DNA of 64,000 nucleotides from Fomes fomentarius. Taxonomy: Eukaryota > Basidiomycota > Agaricomycetes > Polyporales > Polyporaceae. The notes beneath the pieces are model-generated. The model saw only the letters and a program-made list of their open reading frames with translations. It was not told where the DNA came from and ran no database searches. The translations under genes were made by a program, and so were the position numbers. Positions 44,916-57,173 of this stretch are shown here, in pieces. The first letter of the stretch is position 1. Every line of letters begins with the position of its first letter. The DNA lies in contig JABYQN010000001.1 in assembly GCA_022606135.1 (NCBI GenBank), positions 4,092,001 to 4,156,000 on the forward strand, given 5' to 3'.

Positions 44916-47900
44916 CGCGAAGTGCGAAGTTTCGCAGCGCACGGTTCGGCAGAGAGGCTATTAGCGCGGGAGGAGGTTGTGTGAGCAGGCTGGGCACGTC
45001 CGAGCCAGCATGCGTCTGATCGCGCACAGGAAGCACAGACAATGAGCACCAACGAAGACGCTACCGGTCGCTGACGACTCGGACGGGCAAGCAGATTGCC
45101 ATCTACAAAGACTCAGATCAGATCGCACTGCGAGATGGGAGGTCCCCGGCAGCCCAGAATCCAGGGATCGTCTCTCCTGAGTACAACCGGGCCTTCCACA
45201 CACTCTTCCGGCCCACATCCACATCCACGCTCTCCCCCATCGACTCCGAGCCCACCACCGACGGCCACGAGATCAGCCCAGCCGTGGGAGTCCGAGTGCG
45301 AGCCGGCCTACCGTGTCCAAAATACCCCCGCCACACTACCACCCACCTTCCAGCCACCGTTTAAGCGTACTATGATCCACACTTACTCTCTCCGACGTCC
45401 CATATCGCCCAACCCGCCTCCGAGACCGCACGAGGCGGGACTGGTGTTGTCGTTGTCGAAGAAGAGCCATCTCTAGATCTTCCCAGTCTCAGCCTTAGCC
45501 TACCGACCGCCCGCTTCGTGGCGTGTCACTGTCACTGTCACATCTCACACCTCTCACCCGTCTCGTACGTTCGCTCTGGCACATGTGGCTCCACTGCAGC
45601 CCTGCACTCGCCCTGCCTAACACGTCTCTCTGGTAACACGCCCAAAAACGTCCGGTCAATGCCCTGCCGACATGGTCGCCTATCGCACGGAAAATGCTCA
45701 CAGCGTGAGGTAACTCAGGGTAAGCTCGGCTGCTCAAACTTCAAGGTGCGTGCTTTGTGATCTACACAGTGTCTAGCTCAAGCCTGGTTGCGCCCCGATT
45801 CGGCGCCCTGCCGTCCGCAATTGTAAGCCTAATATCTCGCCGTCCGACGTTCGCACGCAACTGTGTACTCATACCTGCCATCAGTCACACCGTATACTGT
45901 ACGCCGACGGCTCACTTTGGCGAGAGGTTCTGTTCTAGGCGCTGACCAGATGCTCTGTTCTCGCCCCACAGCTGCTTTACGTACTCACCTCTTCCGATTC
46001 TTCGACATTCGTTTCTCCTTGATACTCAATATTCCATCTTCCTCTCCGCTTTTACGACAGAGCAGGGTTACCCCGATCGCCCGCGCGCCGGACCGCATAT
46101 GGCAAATTGGCCACAGAACACAGAATGTGCCCCGACTCGGACGGTTTTCCTCCTACGGACCAACCCGAGGCACACAGCGCATCAGAAGAGCGCACGGCGA
46201 CCGCGCAGCCGTCTGCTATGTACACATACCCGAAGGCCTGGTCCGATGTCTCGAAGATTAATAGGCCTGGATACATACGGTGAGGAACGTGTGCCCAGCT
46301 GCGAAGCTGCGGTGCGTTCTGCTATACGTACAGAACCCATTCGAAAAGGGATGCGGCCGGAATAGCGCAGTGATCGAGACGAGCACGCACCCGAAGCGCG
46401 CCTGGGGTACCTTGCGCCTTGGAAAGTCGAACAGGTTCTCCCTAAGCTGTCCCGGGGTGCGGCCGAAGAGATAGAAGATCAAGAAGACGAGGAAGCTCAG
46501 AAATGGCCCACCGCAAGTCAAAACTCCAATTCTGCAATTCTGTAAAGGCTCCCTCCAACTCTTCAACGTCCTCTCTCTCTCCCCCAGTCCGCGACGCTAT
46601 TTCTGATGACGTTCTCCTTCCCGGAGCAAGCATATGGAAGTCGCCCTGGATCTTATCGTGGACGGGCCCCTGCCCTGGTGCGTTCCGCGTCGACTCTGCT
46701 CAGGTCCCGTGCTGCCCGCCCTCGCCGCGCATGGAAAGATAGAAAGATGGAAGATGGAAAATAGACCATGCATGGGCCGTGGAAGACCAAGGGCATGGAC
46801 GTATGATGGCCACACGGTCCCAGATTACGTAGCCTTCGGTCGGACGCTCGGTGCACCATCTGGGACGCTGCCGCTTCGCGCGATACATGCCCCCCCAGGT
46901 CGACGCGTGCATCTCCTGGCACGGCGCCGTCGCCGCGCGCGCGGGCACACCGTTCCATTGACCAGTCCAACGCGCCGTTCCCCCAGGACGGCACGTACGG
47001 TGGGTGGTCAGGCGAGGAAGTTGTGTGTCGAAGGATGCGGCGGACTCAGACTCGGAGTCGGACTGGCCGGATTCGTCCGGGATCGATGCCCACAGCTCGC
47101 CTCCAGGCGACGATTAACCGTACATGCATGTAAGGTAGAAACGCGCACAGGAAAGGAGGGGAAGATGCGATGTGGCGTTTGCCATCGCCCCGCGCGCGCG
47201 CTGGAGAGAGTGAGAGAGATCATGGCATCATGCGCGCGAGGGATGGGATCTCCGCGCGCACTGGTTCGAATCCTCGATGCTGTTTACTTACTTAGCTCGG
47301 GCCTGCGAGCGCGAGCGCGATGGGGGAGCTAGATCTGGGCCGTGGGCCGTGGGCCGAGTCGGCGAGCATTCATTAACATTTACATACTCGGGCCCCCACG
47401 TCGTCCCGGCGCGCAGGATCGCGATTGCTTTATCGAGTGTGTGGCAGGGACTCGGCGTGCCATCGTCGGCCAGTCCGAACCGAGCGAGAAGGTTGCGTTG
47501 GGTCTATTCAGGACGTGCTCCAAGTACTTGCTTGCTTGCCTCTCTCCTTCTAGAAGACGGTGACGGCGGCGTACCTGAATCAGACTGCGAGCTTCCAGGG
47601 TCCTATGTGGTAAGTAGTACATTGGAGTCACAGCCACAGCCACTGTGGGCGCGCCGTCCCCTACGCCACATACGCAACTCAGCTATGTTCTTTTCTCATT
47701 CTCCTACTACCAGTGGCGCTCGCTCACGGCACGACATCGTTCATCCCGGATAGTACCCGCCATCATCATCGGCACAGATCCGACCGCTGGCAGAGTTGGG
47801 CAATGTCGTCTGCTGCACGTATCAGGATGCCATTCCGCAGAAAGTACCATCGTCCGCCCGGAAGGACCTCTGGCGCTGCATGATCACACCTCCGTGCAAG

Positions 47901-48820
47901 TTCTGTTGTCTTTCTGCCACACACACGCGCTTCGCGAACTTCTCCCTCGTCTCACCCCCCGCGCAGCCCGAGAGAGAAGGTCCCTACTACCCTTCGCGCT
48001 GGACGCTGAGACGGCCGCAGAGCCACCGGCCATGCGGGCGCAGGGCGCATGTTTTCCGCAGAAGATACACAGGCCAATCGGAAATGATTAATGATGTTCA
48101 GGTCAGTCCACCCACTCACCCACACACACACGGTCACACCCTCGCAAGATAACAGACACGCCCACCGACGGTCACGGTGGGTCTTGCCCGCAGCGCTAGC
48201 GAGAGCTTCGAACAGAGAGCCTCTGTCTGCCCTCTTACGGCATCCTTCCTCGCGCGATTCGCGCCGCCAATCGCCGCAATCCAGAGGAGTCAGTCCCCCT
48301 GGCTTCCGGCATCCCATGTTCCTTAATGTTCAGCACTCACTGCACTCGGTACTCAGTACTCGGACTCTTTTTGGCATCTTGCCCTCCGTCATCGAGCCAC
48401 CACTCACACACACATCCGGACACGAGCCCAGTGGCGTGCACGGTCCGGTCTCGACACCTCCTCCCCCCTCCCGCCCGAGGTGTTCGGACGCGTGACGCAA
48501 TAGCTGCACTGGCAGCCTGCAGGAGCCTGCGGCTGTACACCTGCCACTTAGCCAGTCGCTATTAGTCAAACAGCAACACACTCCCGCAATAACTACCTGT
48601 ACCCCGCATTGCGGCGAGCACGCATGCGAATTCCGAGATTGGATCTGGGAAGATGAGTATGCCTCGTTCTGCTAAGACCCTTGCCATCCTCGTTGTCATC
48701 TTTGTTTTCTCTTCAGCGCAACTGTCGTCCCTGTGCCGCGTCCTCAGTTTCGGCAGTGCTCCGTGCTCCGTGCTCATGCGAACGCGAACGTACGGGACTT
48801 ACTGGTTCCGACGCAGTTGC

Positions 48821-49160
48821 TCAACGTTATGATGGAGAGTGAACGGCTTGAAGTGTGCTGACGAGCAGACACGGACCCTGTTTGTGCCTATTTTTTTATC
48901 TTTCTTTTGTGACCAGCGTTCCGTCTGTACGTATCAAGATGTGTTCTTTCTGCACTGCGAACCATCTTGCAGACGCTGCTGTTGCTCTGTTCAACGTTCA
49001 TGGAGAGTTCGTCGGCTTGAACTATGCTGATGAGCAGACACGGACCTTTCTTGTTCCTTTTTCTCTCTTTTCTTTGCACCAGCGTTCCGTCTGTACGTAT
49101 CGAGATGTGTTCTTTCTGCACCGCGAACCATCTGGCAGACGCCGCTGCTGCTGCTCTGTC
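48821..49160. repeat. 170-bp tandem duplication
   Basis: The stretch starting tcaacgtt at 48821 repeats from 48991 with the same period throughout. Shared landmarks include gagcagacacggacc, ccagcgttccgtctgtacgt and gatgtgttctttctgcac. The copies differ by scattered substitutions and small indels, so the duplication is not recent. Confidence 0.85.
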
Positions 49161-49477
49161 CGCGGCCCCGCCCCGTCCAAGTTCGTCATACGAGGCCGCG
49201 CTCGTTCCATTTCCATTCCAGTTCACAGTTTTTCCCCCGGTCTTGACTCGGAGTCCCTCCCCCCTCCTGGCGGCCCCATGGACGACTCGGACTTGTGCCT
49301 CTCGACTTGCGTTGTGTGTGTCGTCATCGTGAGCGCAGCAGAAGTACCCGAAGAACCTCGAAGACGGCGGTACATAATACCACTCAATGCTCAACGGCAG
49401 CACGAAGATCATGCACACGCCGCGCACCCACGGAGGCGCGCGTTCACGCGTCCAAAGCCCGCTGCCACCGTGACTGG

Positions 49478-49495
49478 CAGCAGCAGCAGCAGCAG
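49478..49495. repeat. CAG trinucleotide repeat
   Basis: Six CAG units in a row in unannotated sequence. Confidence 0.8.
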
Positions 49496-52295
49496 CCTGT
49501 CCTCAAGCTTCTAGTTGAAGTCAATAATGTCGAGACTCGTCTCGCCACGTCCGACCCACCCGCCGAGTCGCAACTCAAGTCCAAGGTCGCAAGGTACCCG
49601 CCTCACACCGAGCAAGCGCGCCCGTCTTCGTCGCCAGAAGCAAGCAATTCGGGGTGAGTACTAGTTTGAGAGTGTTGGGCCGCATTGGCAGCGCGCGCGC
49701 TCTCCGGGGCGGGCCGCAACTTGGAACTGGGAACTTGAACGTGGCACCCGACTTCCTGCAAGGATCCGCACCGCCGCACCGCCGCAGGGCTCACATTCTT
49801 ACCCCAGACCCGCAGATCACAGCCCCGGCGGGGCGTGCGTGTGGGTGGGTGCATGCGAACTTCAATTATGCTGCAGCACGCGTGGCAGCCCCTCCGTGCA
49901 GTAAGTAAGGAGTATTACCTACTACTACCCGCGCTCGACTGCCAGTGTGTGGGGGGAAGGGGCCGCTGGGTTTGACATGTGCCAATGCGAATGACTCGGA
50001 GTACTGAATACTAATGAATACAGAGCGATGACATGCCATGACACTGACAGGTGTGTGCTCCCGATTCTTCCCGATTCTTGAGCTCGAGATCGAATATACC
50101 GTGGACGTGGACGGCGCCGTCTGACGTCAATCAGGATTCAATATTCAGCAGCCTCGAGGGTCGGAAGCACGTGCAGGTTGGCGGGATCCCCACCCACAGG
50201 CCTAGGCAGGCAGTGGGTCAGCCTTTCCTTGCGCATCGAATTGGAGTGACGTCGCCTGACGCGTCGGGGAGATCTAATGCGCGCGAAGCGTGTGACATCG
50301 ATCTGACTCGCAGCACCCTGCAGATTTCAAGCCCCCTCCCCCCCAAAGCGCCGCGTATTAAGTATGAGCCACTTTCCGTCGAGGGGGCGCATGCGTGCGC
50401 AGTCATGTTCCAGTCGCTCGCGACTCGTCTGGAACACGATTTGCTGTGATGTATGTACTGATGACCGTGGCCGTGACGTCTACTCATATAAGTTTGCGCA
50501 TGCAACTTGAATGTCATGATGCATGTGAGTAGTTGACGTTCTAGGCTTGATTCTGGTTATGCGTTCCCGTCCGGTTTCCGTTCATAAATTATAATATATA
50601 CCCGTCATCCATGGGTACACACATGCGATGTACGTATATCACACTGCTGGTGTGGGCCGATATGTGCTTCCTTTCCGATGCGTCGTCGATCCGACTCGTC
50701 GTCATGCGCGCCGCGGCCGAGCCCTAATCATCGTCCCGCGACTCATAGGCTCACGGTGCTCTCTTCATTCTTACTAATAGTATCGTTAAGATACCTGGCT
50801 TCTCACGAACTCCCAGTCATTCTCTACCTTGCCCGCCCTGGAAGAAAATCAAAGCTTCGGGGGCCCGCGAGTACTACTTCCTGCAAACTCTTCAACTCTT
50901 CTAGATTTCAATCTCAGCCTATGTATACCATCACCTGTGCGACCTTGGCATGTACGGCAGTTGCGGCACCGATTCACCCTTCATGCTGGAGAATTCACTC
51001 CGAGTTGACACTGGAAAGAGAACAAAAACCCGGCGGGCGCCAAAGAGAACTACGTCTTCCACCGTATACTAACTACTACCCTTTCTCAGGCTGTCTGTCT
51101 CGCTCGCCATCGGTAAGCGGCTGCAACTTCTGCCAGCCCCCCTCCGTCTCGTCGCATTCAGCGCAGTGGCAGGCGAGGGTTCAACTTCGCAGCACGGCAG
51201 CCTTGCAGGGCCCGTGACTCCTCAGACAAAAAAAAGCCCAGGCCTGAGGCTCGATTAGACTTTGAGTCGGATATCCAGATCCGGTGGCCGCAGGCTGTGT
51301 GTGTCATTGGTGTATCATTTAGTACAGTATAGCATAGCTTGCTCACACGCGACTCACACGCAGGCCGTCTAGTACGCTCTGACACAAGACAGTGAAGTAC
51401 TCTGCGCGCGCGCCCTGAAGCGGATCTTGAGTCCGCCCCGGTGGCAGGTTCAAGTCTTCCTCGAGCGATCGACGGCGAATAGACTATTGTCCACACCTCT
51501 CTTGGATCGCAGCGGCGCCGCGCCGCCGGGCGGGCGTGCGGACTCGGTATCCGATATGGAAGCTGTGTTTGTACCGGGCGTGGGTATGTTCTTTCTCTCT
51601 TCTTCCATCCCCATCCCACTCATGATGAAGATGTCGTTGGGGAGAAACGCTAACTTCCCCGACTCCCGACAACACATGCGTCGTGCCGTTGAAGATGCCG
51701 GTCCATATTACCATTGCAAGGACGTCTAGACGCTGCCTGGGCCGCCGCGCGTTTGCCAAATGAACTGCTAGCGTGTGTTCTTGAAGGTGAGGAGCTGCTT
51801 GCATCCTTGTTGGAACGTTGAACGAGTCCGGAAAAAATTATTCCGTTAATAGCGGTCGTCCAATCCGAACCCACCTACTGCGAGCAAGCATTTCGGAAGA
51901 ATGGGTAAATTTTTCGAGTCTCAGACTCGTTCCGAGAGTCCCCTCGACCGCTCGAATGCGGCACGAAGGTTTAATTGGCGGGACGCACGCAGCGAACAAG
52001 TGGGCGCATGTCCCCGCAGATGGGACCCTGATGGAAAATGCGTACGTACGTACCCGCCGGCCATCATCTATCCCGGTGGCCACCCCACCCCACCCTGGTG
52101 CAAGCTCAATATATGCGCGCCCCTCCCCGGGCCCGCCGTGGATCTCGCGTGTGGGCGGTGGGCGTGGCGCGGCAGGACCCTGCATTCGTACGCTATTCTC
52201 GTCTGTTCGCGGCAGTCTTCCTCGGACGATGCGCGCCGCATTTCTGCACTCATTGCCGCAGCGCTCGCCCCCAGATCGCAGTGGACGTGGACAAT

Positions 52296-52376
52296 CGGAA
52301 GTATTCGATATTCAATACTCGGTGTTCGGTACTCGATATTCAGCACTCCGTATCCGATATATGGTGTTCGATCTCG
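52296..52376. repeat. Degenerate ~10-nt repeat patch
   Basis: Successive variants such as gtattcgatattcaatactc, ggtgttcggtactcgatatt and cagcactccgtatccgatat follow each other. Units are imperfect, about 10-12 nt. No coding explanation. Confidence 0.5.
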
Positions 52377-54511
52377 CAGCAGACGCATCCCCCCACTGGT
52401 CCCTGTGCAGTGTGTGTCCTTCCCGTTCTGTCCTGACCGCCGGGGCTGGCTTTCGAGATGCACAGGCGATGGCGATCTCTGAGATCCCGTTGCTTGACGT
52501 CGATCGATTCAGGCTTGAGGGTGACCATCGTCCCCTAGTAAGCAGGCGCCTCGAGCTCCGAGTCCAAGCTAGCGCGCCGGTACGAGCTTGTTTGTGAAGC
52601 AAAGCCTTCGCGGGATGCTCCCCGTTGCGTCTATGTCTGCGCTCAGCGCTCGGTGCCCGGTACTTGGTGCATGTGCACAGACCCACCCGACACGACATGT
52701 GTCATGACACGGATAACAATCGAACGCCCTCTGTTTCGAACTTCCCGGACGGATCCTGATAGTACCACTATCCCCACCACAGTGGGGGTTGTATCGTCGG
52801 AGATTTCGGCGGCGGCGGCTCAGTTCGAAGCACGACAGCATTCTACAGCCACCCCGAGTCCGAGCGGGAGGTGCGGGGATGTTCTGATCCATGTACCATG
52901 CATCGTGCATCATGGGTTGCGCAAGCCCGGCCCTGATTTATTGAATAGGTGTTTGTTACAGGCAATGACCTTGCTGAGGCGGGCCAGGCTGCCAGCATTC
53001 AAATATTCATCTGACAGGTTTCTCTATGTCGCCGGGACTACTAGTCCACTGGGGTTCCCACTGCGCGGGCGCCCCGTGCAGTATTAATTTGAAGACGTGA
53101 TGCGCTGCGCTTTGATAGGTTTCAACATAAAGTTACAGCGCAGATCATGAAGCCGAAATGGGCTGTCGGGTTGCTTGCTTTCTGACCAAAATCAATATCC
53201 GTGCGCCCGAGCCTTCGGCGGCCCCGTCTAGACCGTGCCACCGTGGTTCTAGTGGGACATGCGGGTCGTTCATGATTCATAGAACGGTGGCTGGGGAACG
53301 CTAGAATGCGTCACGTACATGTTTGTGTGTGTACGCTCCAAGTCATTCAGGTTGAACTAGAACTTGAACGAACCCAGTGCCAGGCGGAAAGGCCTGAGTA
53401 TTCTCCCACTGGCGACTTGGCTGGCACTGCGGCTGCCGATTCGTCTCGTCCTCGTCGCCATTCATTTGGGTATGTGCACTAGTTCGTCCGCCGTGTTCAC
53501 ACATCCCACCGTAGCAAGCATAGGATCGGTCCGTGTCCATACTAGGGTCCGTGTCTACTCATATCATCGAAACAGCGCGAAAGTGTCCTGCAGGAGCTCT
53601 AACTTATGAGGCAGGGTCATTTACTCGGTGAGCCCAATTGGAATGTCGACTTCGAATTCTGTGCATACCCTAGAACATGTTCTGTATGAGGATCACACCC
53701 TTGTGTGGGACAAATGAAACTTGAAGCACCGAGGGGTTGCAGAAATGATTGAGCACCCTAACATGTGCCCATGGTGGACTCGCCGGCTTCTGGGAGTCCC
53801 TACTGCACTTTCAAGGAGGTCAATAAAGTCCATGATTTTATCTCATGATCATGTACACTACCGCAGAAATTGTTATTGACCTCTCACATGGGCTGTTTGG
53901 CATGTCCTGGGTAGAACACTGGGCAGTGGCGTCGTCCCGCCGATACCAGTCAGCACTCACCTCCTGAGGTCTAATGGAGGTCAACGCGCTGAGATAAAAG
54001 ACTAAGACTGGAGAGCAAGAAGAAGGCGAAAGACGGAAGGACAGAGTGCCCTATCGCGTCGGCGTGCATGTTACCTCTGCATGGGCGCTTCCATTTCCAT
54101 TTATAGTACATGATTGTTCTAGGCTCAAGCGTTCATTCCCAATCCGAATCCATGTGTGCTCCCGACGTCTGTCCGTTTCATGCGTAGATCACTATAGCCA
54201 CGGTGCCTAAGAGTGACGAGGGTCGCTTTCGCCACGTACCAGCTTCTGGATAGCGCGAGGATGACTAGAGTGGTCGTGTGGTTAGACAGGGACTCAGCTG
54301 GCATGAGATGTAATACAGAAGGTTTGGGGGTAGAGGTTGAGAGTGAGGTCTCGATACAGAGTCGCGCTTGATGCTATAGGTTTATTCAATAAGATGATTT
54401 GTTGCCAATCACCTAGCACGGTATTGTTCCAAGAGGATGCCATATAGGATAGATTGCGCCTGTTTCTCTTGCGGCAAGTACAACTTGACCTTATGAACGA
54501 CACACGAACAA

Positions 54512-55962
54512 TCAGTGCTGTCGACCTGAAAGCGTTCCAAGAAATCTCAGGCTCCCAGACTCCACGCTATTCGGATCCGACTCGACAGCATTGAAGTCAG
54601 ACAAAGACGAGTCCCTCGTCAGCTCTCCCGAAGCCACCGCTCGGCTGCCCCGCCTCTGGTTTCCATTGTTCTTGCTGGTCTCGGAACCGTTCCGGTTGCT
54701 GAAGTTCATAGTCGTGAGCATCGCCGAGTCTATTGTCTTCGTCGTCCACGCCTTCCCGTCTACAACCCGGTAGATGATCAGATACGTTGCGACTTGCTGT
54801 AGCGGAACCGTATGTATGATGTTCGTTTGCGTTCGTTCACGTATATGGATGCGCAAATGGATTTGGGTGCATGGGGCCCACTGTTCAGCGATCCATCCGC
54901 ACTGATATGAATGTCCCAAAACGGACAAACAGGTACTGACCTGTGCAGCCTGCGCAAACCCGAGCCAGATCTGGTTGATCGGCTTGTTCAGCGCGTACGA
55001 GATCAGGAAGGCAACAGCAAACACGGAGTACAGCGCAGCGCTCTCGACGATGAGTGTGGCAAGGGACAGATACTGCTGCGCGTGTTCCGCCGGGAGGTGG
55101 GCGAGGTGCGTGCGGCGGTACATGAGGAGCCGCGCGACAATGAGAGTCGTGAGGACAATGTTCACCCCGAGCGAGATGGCGTAGTAGGCCGTGCCATAGG
55201 CGAGCGGCTGCTGACTGTAGAGCGAGAGACCGGGGTGGCTGGACTGTAAGGTCCAGATCGTGCCCATAACTGTGTAGCACATGCACATGTTCAGTGGGTT
55301 ACGGTGTGCTATGACAGAGTGTGTATTCTGAGGCTCACCGAAGGATGCGGCGAGCATGACACAGGGGACGAAAGAGACCGCATATGCGGTGTAGTGTCCC
55401 GAAGATGTCCAGATCACCCAGCATCGCCAAAGCTACAACACGCAGCATCGTCAGTGCACTATGAGGATTTGTATATACACGATCCGATGAGACTCACCAC
55501 AAGCAGGTCACACAATAAAGTGATCAGGAAAAGCGTCGCATAGAACATCACATTGATCGCCAGGTTTTGCGTGTCGAGGAAGTACTGCCACGGGCCGCCA
55601 GGATAATTGCGGTTCTCAATATAGATGACCTGCACCGTGCGCGCCTGAACGATGGCGTAGATCGTCTCGACGATGAGGAGCAGGGTGATGTAGCAGAGCA
55701 AGAAGCTCGTCTGCCTCCCACCCCGTTTCCACAAGCAGCGTGCACACGTCGCCCATAGGACGAGCTGAACACCTGCAAGTGCGCCAGACATAAGCATGAT
55801 CAGCTGCGCGCTCGCTGCAGGGTTAGACGGGAGGAGCATGGAGGTATGGAAGTACGGACCGTAGCCGACGCCGTTTACGAAGTCGCCAGCGAGGAAAAAC
55901 CTCTCGAGATTGATCGTGTGATCGTCTTCCAAGGGTCCATAGTACGGGGTGGACATGGGCAA
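54512..55962 (-). CDS. Seven-helix membrane protein, orphan agaricomycete family
   Basis: Predicted multi-pass protein of the large basidiomycete orphan family with GPCR-like topology; ligand and function unknown. Model: exons 55962..55498, 55432..55339, 55269..54941, 54796..54512, 390 aa, all introns GT-AG and in phase. Seven hydrophobic segments: LIMLMSGALAGVQLVLWA, FLLCYITLLLIVETIYAIV, AINVMFYATLFLITLLCDLL, AYAVSFVPCVMLAA, YYAISLGVNIVLTTLIVARL, TLIVESAALYSVFAVAFLIS and an IWLGFAQAAQ-to-TYLIIYRVV segment formed across the last splice. The C-terminal ~70 residues are hydrophilic and Ser/Asn-rich (SNRNGSETSKNNGNQRRGS), a likely cytosolic tail. The first Met is used; a second Met two residues later is equally good. 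It is followed on the same strand by the ERG25-type gene about 1.2 kb upstream, with no sign of co-regulation. Confidence 0.8.
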
Positions 55963-57173
55963 ACAAGAGTGGAAGAGGAGAAGAAGGGAAGGCTAGGCGG
56001 TTATGCAATCGAACAACAAAGAGGACGAGGGGTAGAGCCTCGCTCCTCGGGCTCCTCCCTTTATGTCCCCGGATCCTTGCATGGCACTGGTGCTCCTGAT
56101 TGCGTCAGAAATACATCATGACTTATACACACCCAGGGGTACAACAGTACCACCAACGCGACATTTCGGGATGGACGCCCGACAGGCAGTGGTGCGCGAA
56201 GCCTCGTTCTCATCTCCTGGGCACAGCATCCGATCGTGATACAGCTCATTGGGAGGATATATCTAGTAGTGCTGTGTGGTTGGCGTGGACAAGCTGCCAG
56301 ATTTGAAGGTTGCGAATGTATAGGCTTGCGCTCAACACGAAGCCGCCATGATAATCGCATACTTTAGATTTGACGAAATAGCCTGCGCCACCGGGAGCAG
56401 AGCGCTGTCAGTGGTCACAATCAGCTGAGGAGCATCTGTCAAGTGCGGCGTGTTAGCTTTCAAGATGAGCACCGCGTACCGGCGTACAACAGAACTTGCG
56501 TCTTCGCCAGGTATTGATGTCTTTAGGCTCCACTCGTTGGGGTCTATCTCGGGTGAGATGGATACCAGAGTCAGGGTCAGAAAAAAATACGCCTCGCAAG
56601 GGATGATATTCAAGTCGACCGCTTCACAACCGGACCCTGTTGTCGTTTTCTTTTTCAGTTGGGAGGTGAACGATGTTGCCCTGAAAGTGCACCAACGCTT
56701 GCAACGTCAATTCCGATCTAAGTTACGTTTCGCCGCCACAAGACTCACTTGTAAAACGTCAGGACTGAAACGTCTCAGGCCTCATGTATAGTGGATCGTC
56801 GTACTAGACGTCAGTGTTCGGATGCTTCCTGTATTTGTCTGAACTAACCGTGCTTACAATGGAGTCCGTGATAACAGCTTTGAGGGCATGTGAACCTGTT
56901 GTCCCCATCTATCATCCGTGCCATCCAACGAGCTTACGACGTGACCTCCCCTTGTCCACGTCTGCCAGGAAGGTCCTTGCGTATCATAGCAGAACCGGGA
57001 TGGACGGTTAAGCTCAAGCATCGCACTACACGCGAACAAGAGAGTCGTTATCCTTTCCTATTATGTGAATGTACTCGATAGCACCAGCGTGGGCAAACAT
57101 GCCTCTAGTAAAATGATCGTAAACAAAACCCGTCGATCATGCAATGCTCGACCCTCCCAAGGAACGGCCTACT
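55963..57173. other. Intergenic
   Basis: Promoter of the seven-helix gene at its left and the 3' end of the sterol oxidase gene at its right. A minus-strand frame at 56332-56613 has protein-like text but no family match or exon context. Confidence 0.4.

Larger units (their letters stand above)
44487..54511. other. Gene-poor region, 10 kb
   Basis: No frame resembles a known protein and no convincing exon series was found on either strand. Contents: promoter side of the methyltransferase gene; GGCA and ATGCGA microsatellites (44741-44757, 44891-44915); a 170-bp tandem duplication (48821-49160); a CAG repeat (49478-49495); a patch of degenerate TATTC/ACTCGG repeats (52296-52376); and many scattered GACTCGGA/CCGAGT strings. 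A T-arm-like GGTTCGAATCC at 47270 lacks tRNA stems. Confidence 0.4.

Noticed and set aside
47225..47300. tRNA gene suggested by GGTTCGAATCC
   Set aside because: The flanking bases do not pair into a T-stem, and no matching acceptor or D-arm lies upstream.
46634..47332. 232-codon plus-strand frame in the gene-poor region
   Set aside because: Arg-rich composition, several competing frames, no domain and no signal of splicing; likely chance.
51818..52597. 259-codon plus-strand frame
   Set aside because: Crosses the degenerate repeat patch and overlaps equally long frames on both strands; no protein family resemblance.
56332..56613. Minus-strand frame with protein-like text
   Set aside because: Single short frame without family match, exon partners or promoter context; kept only as a note.
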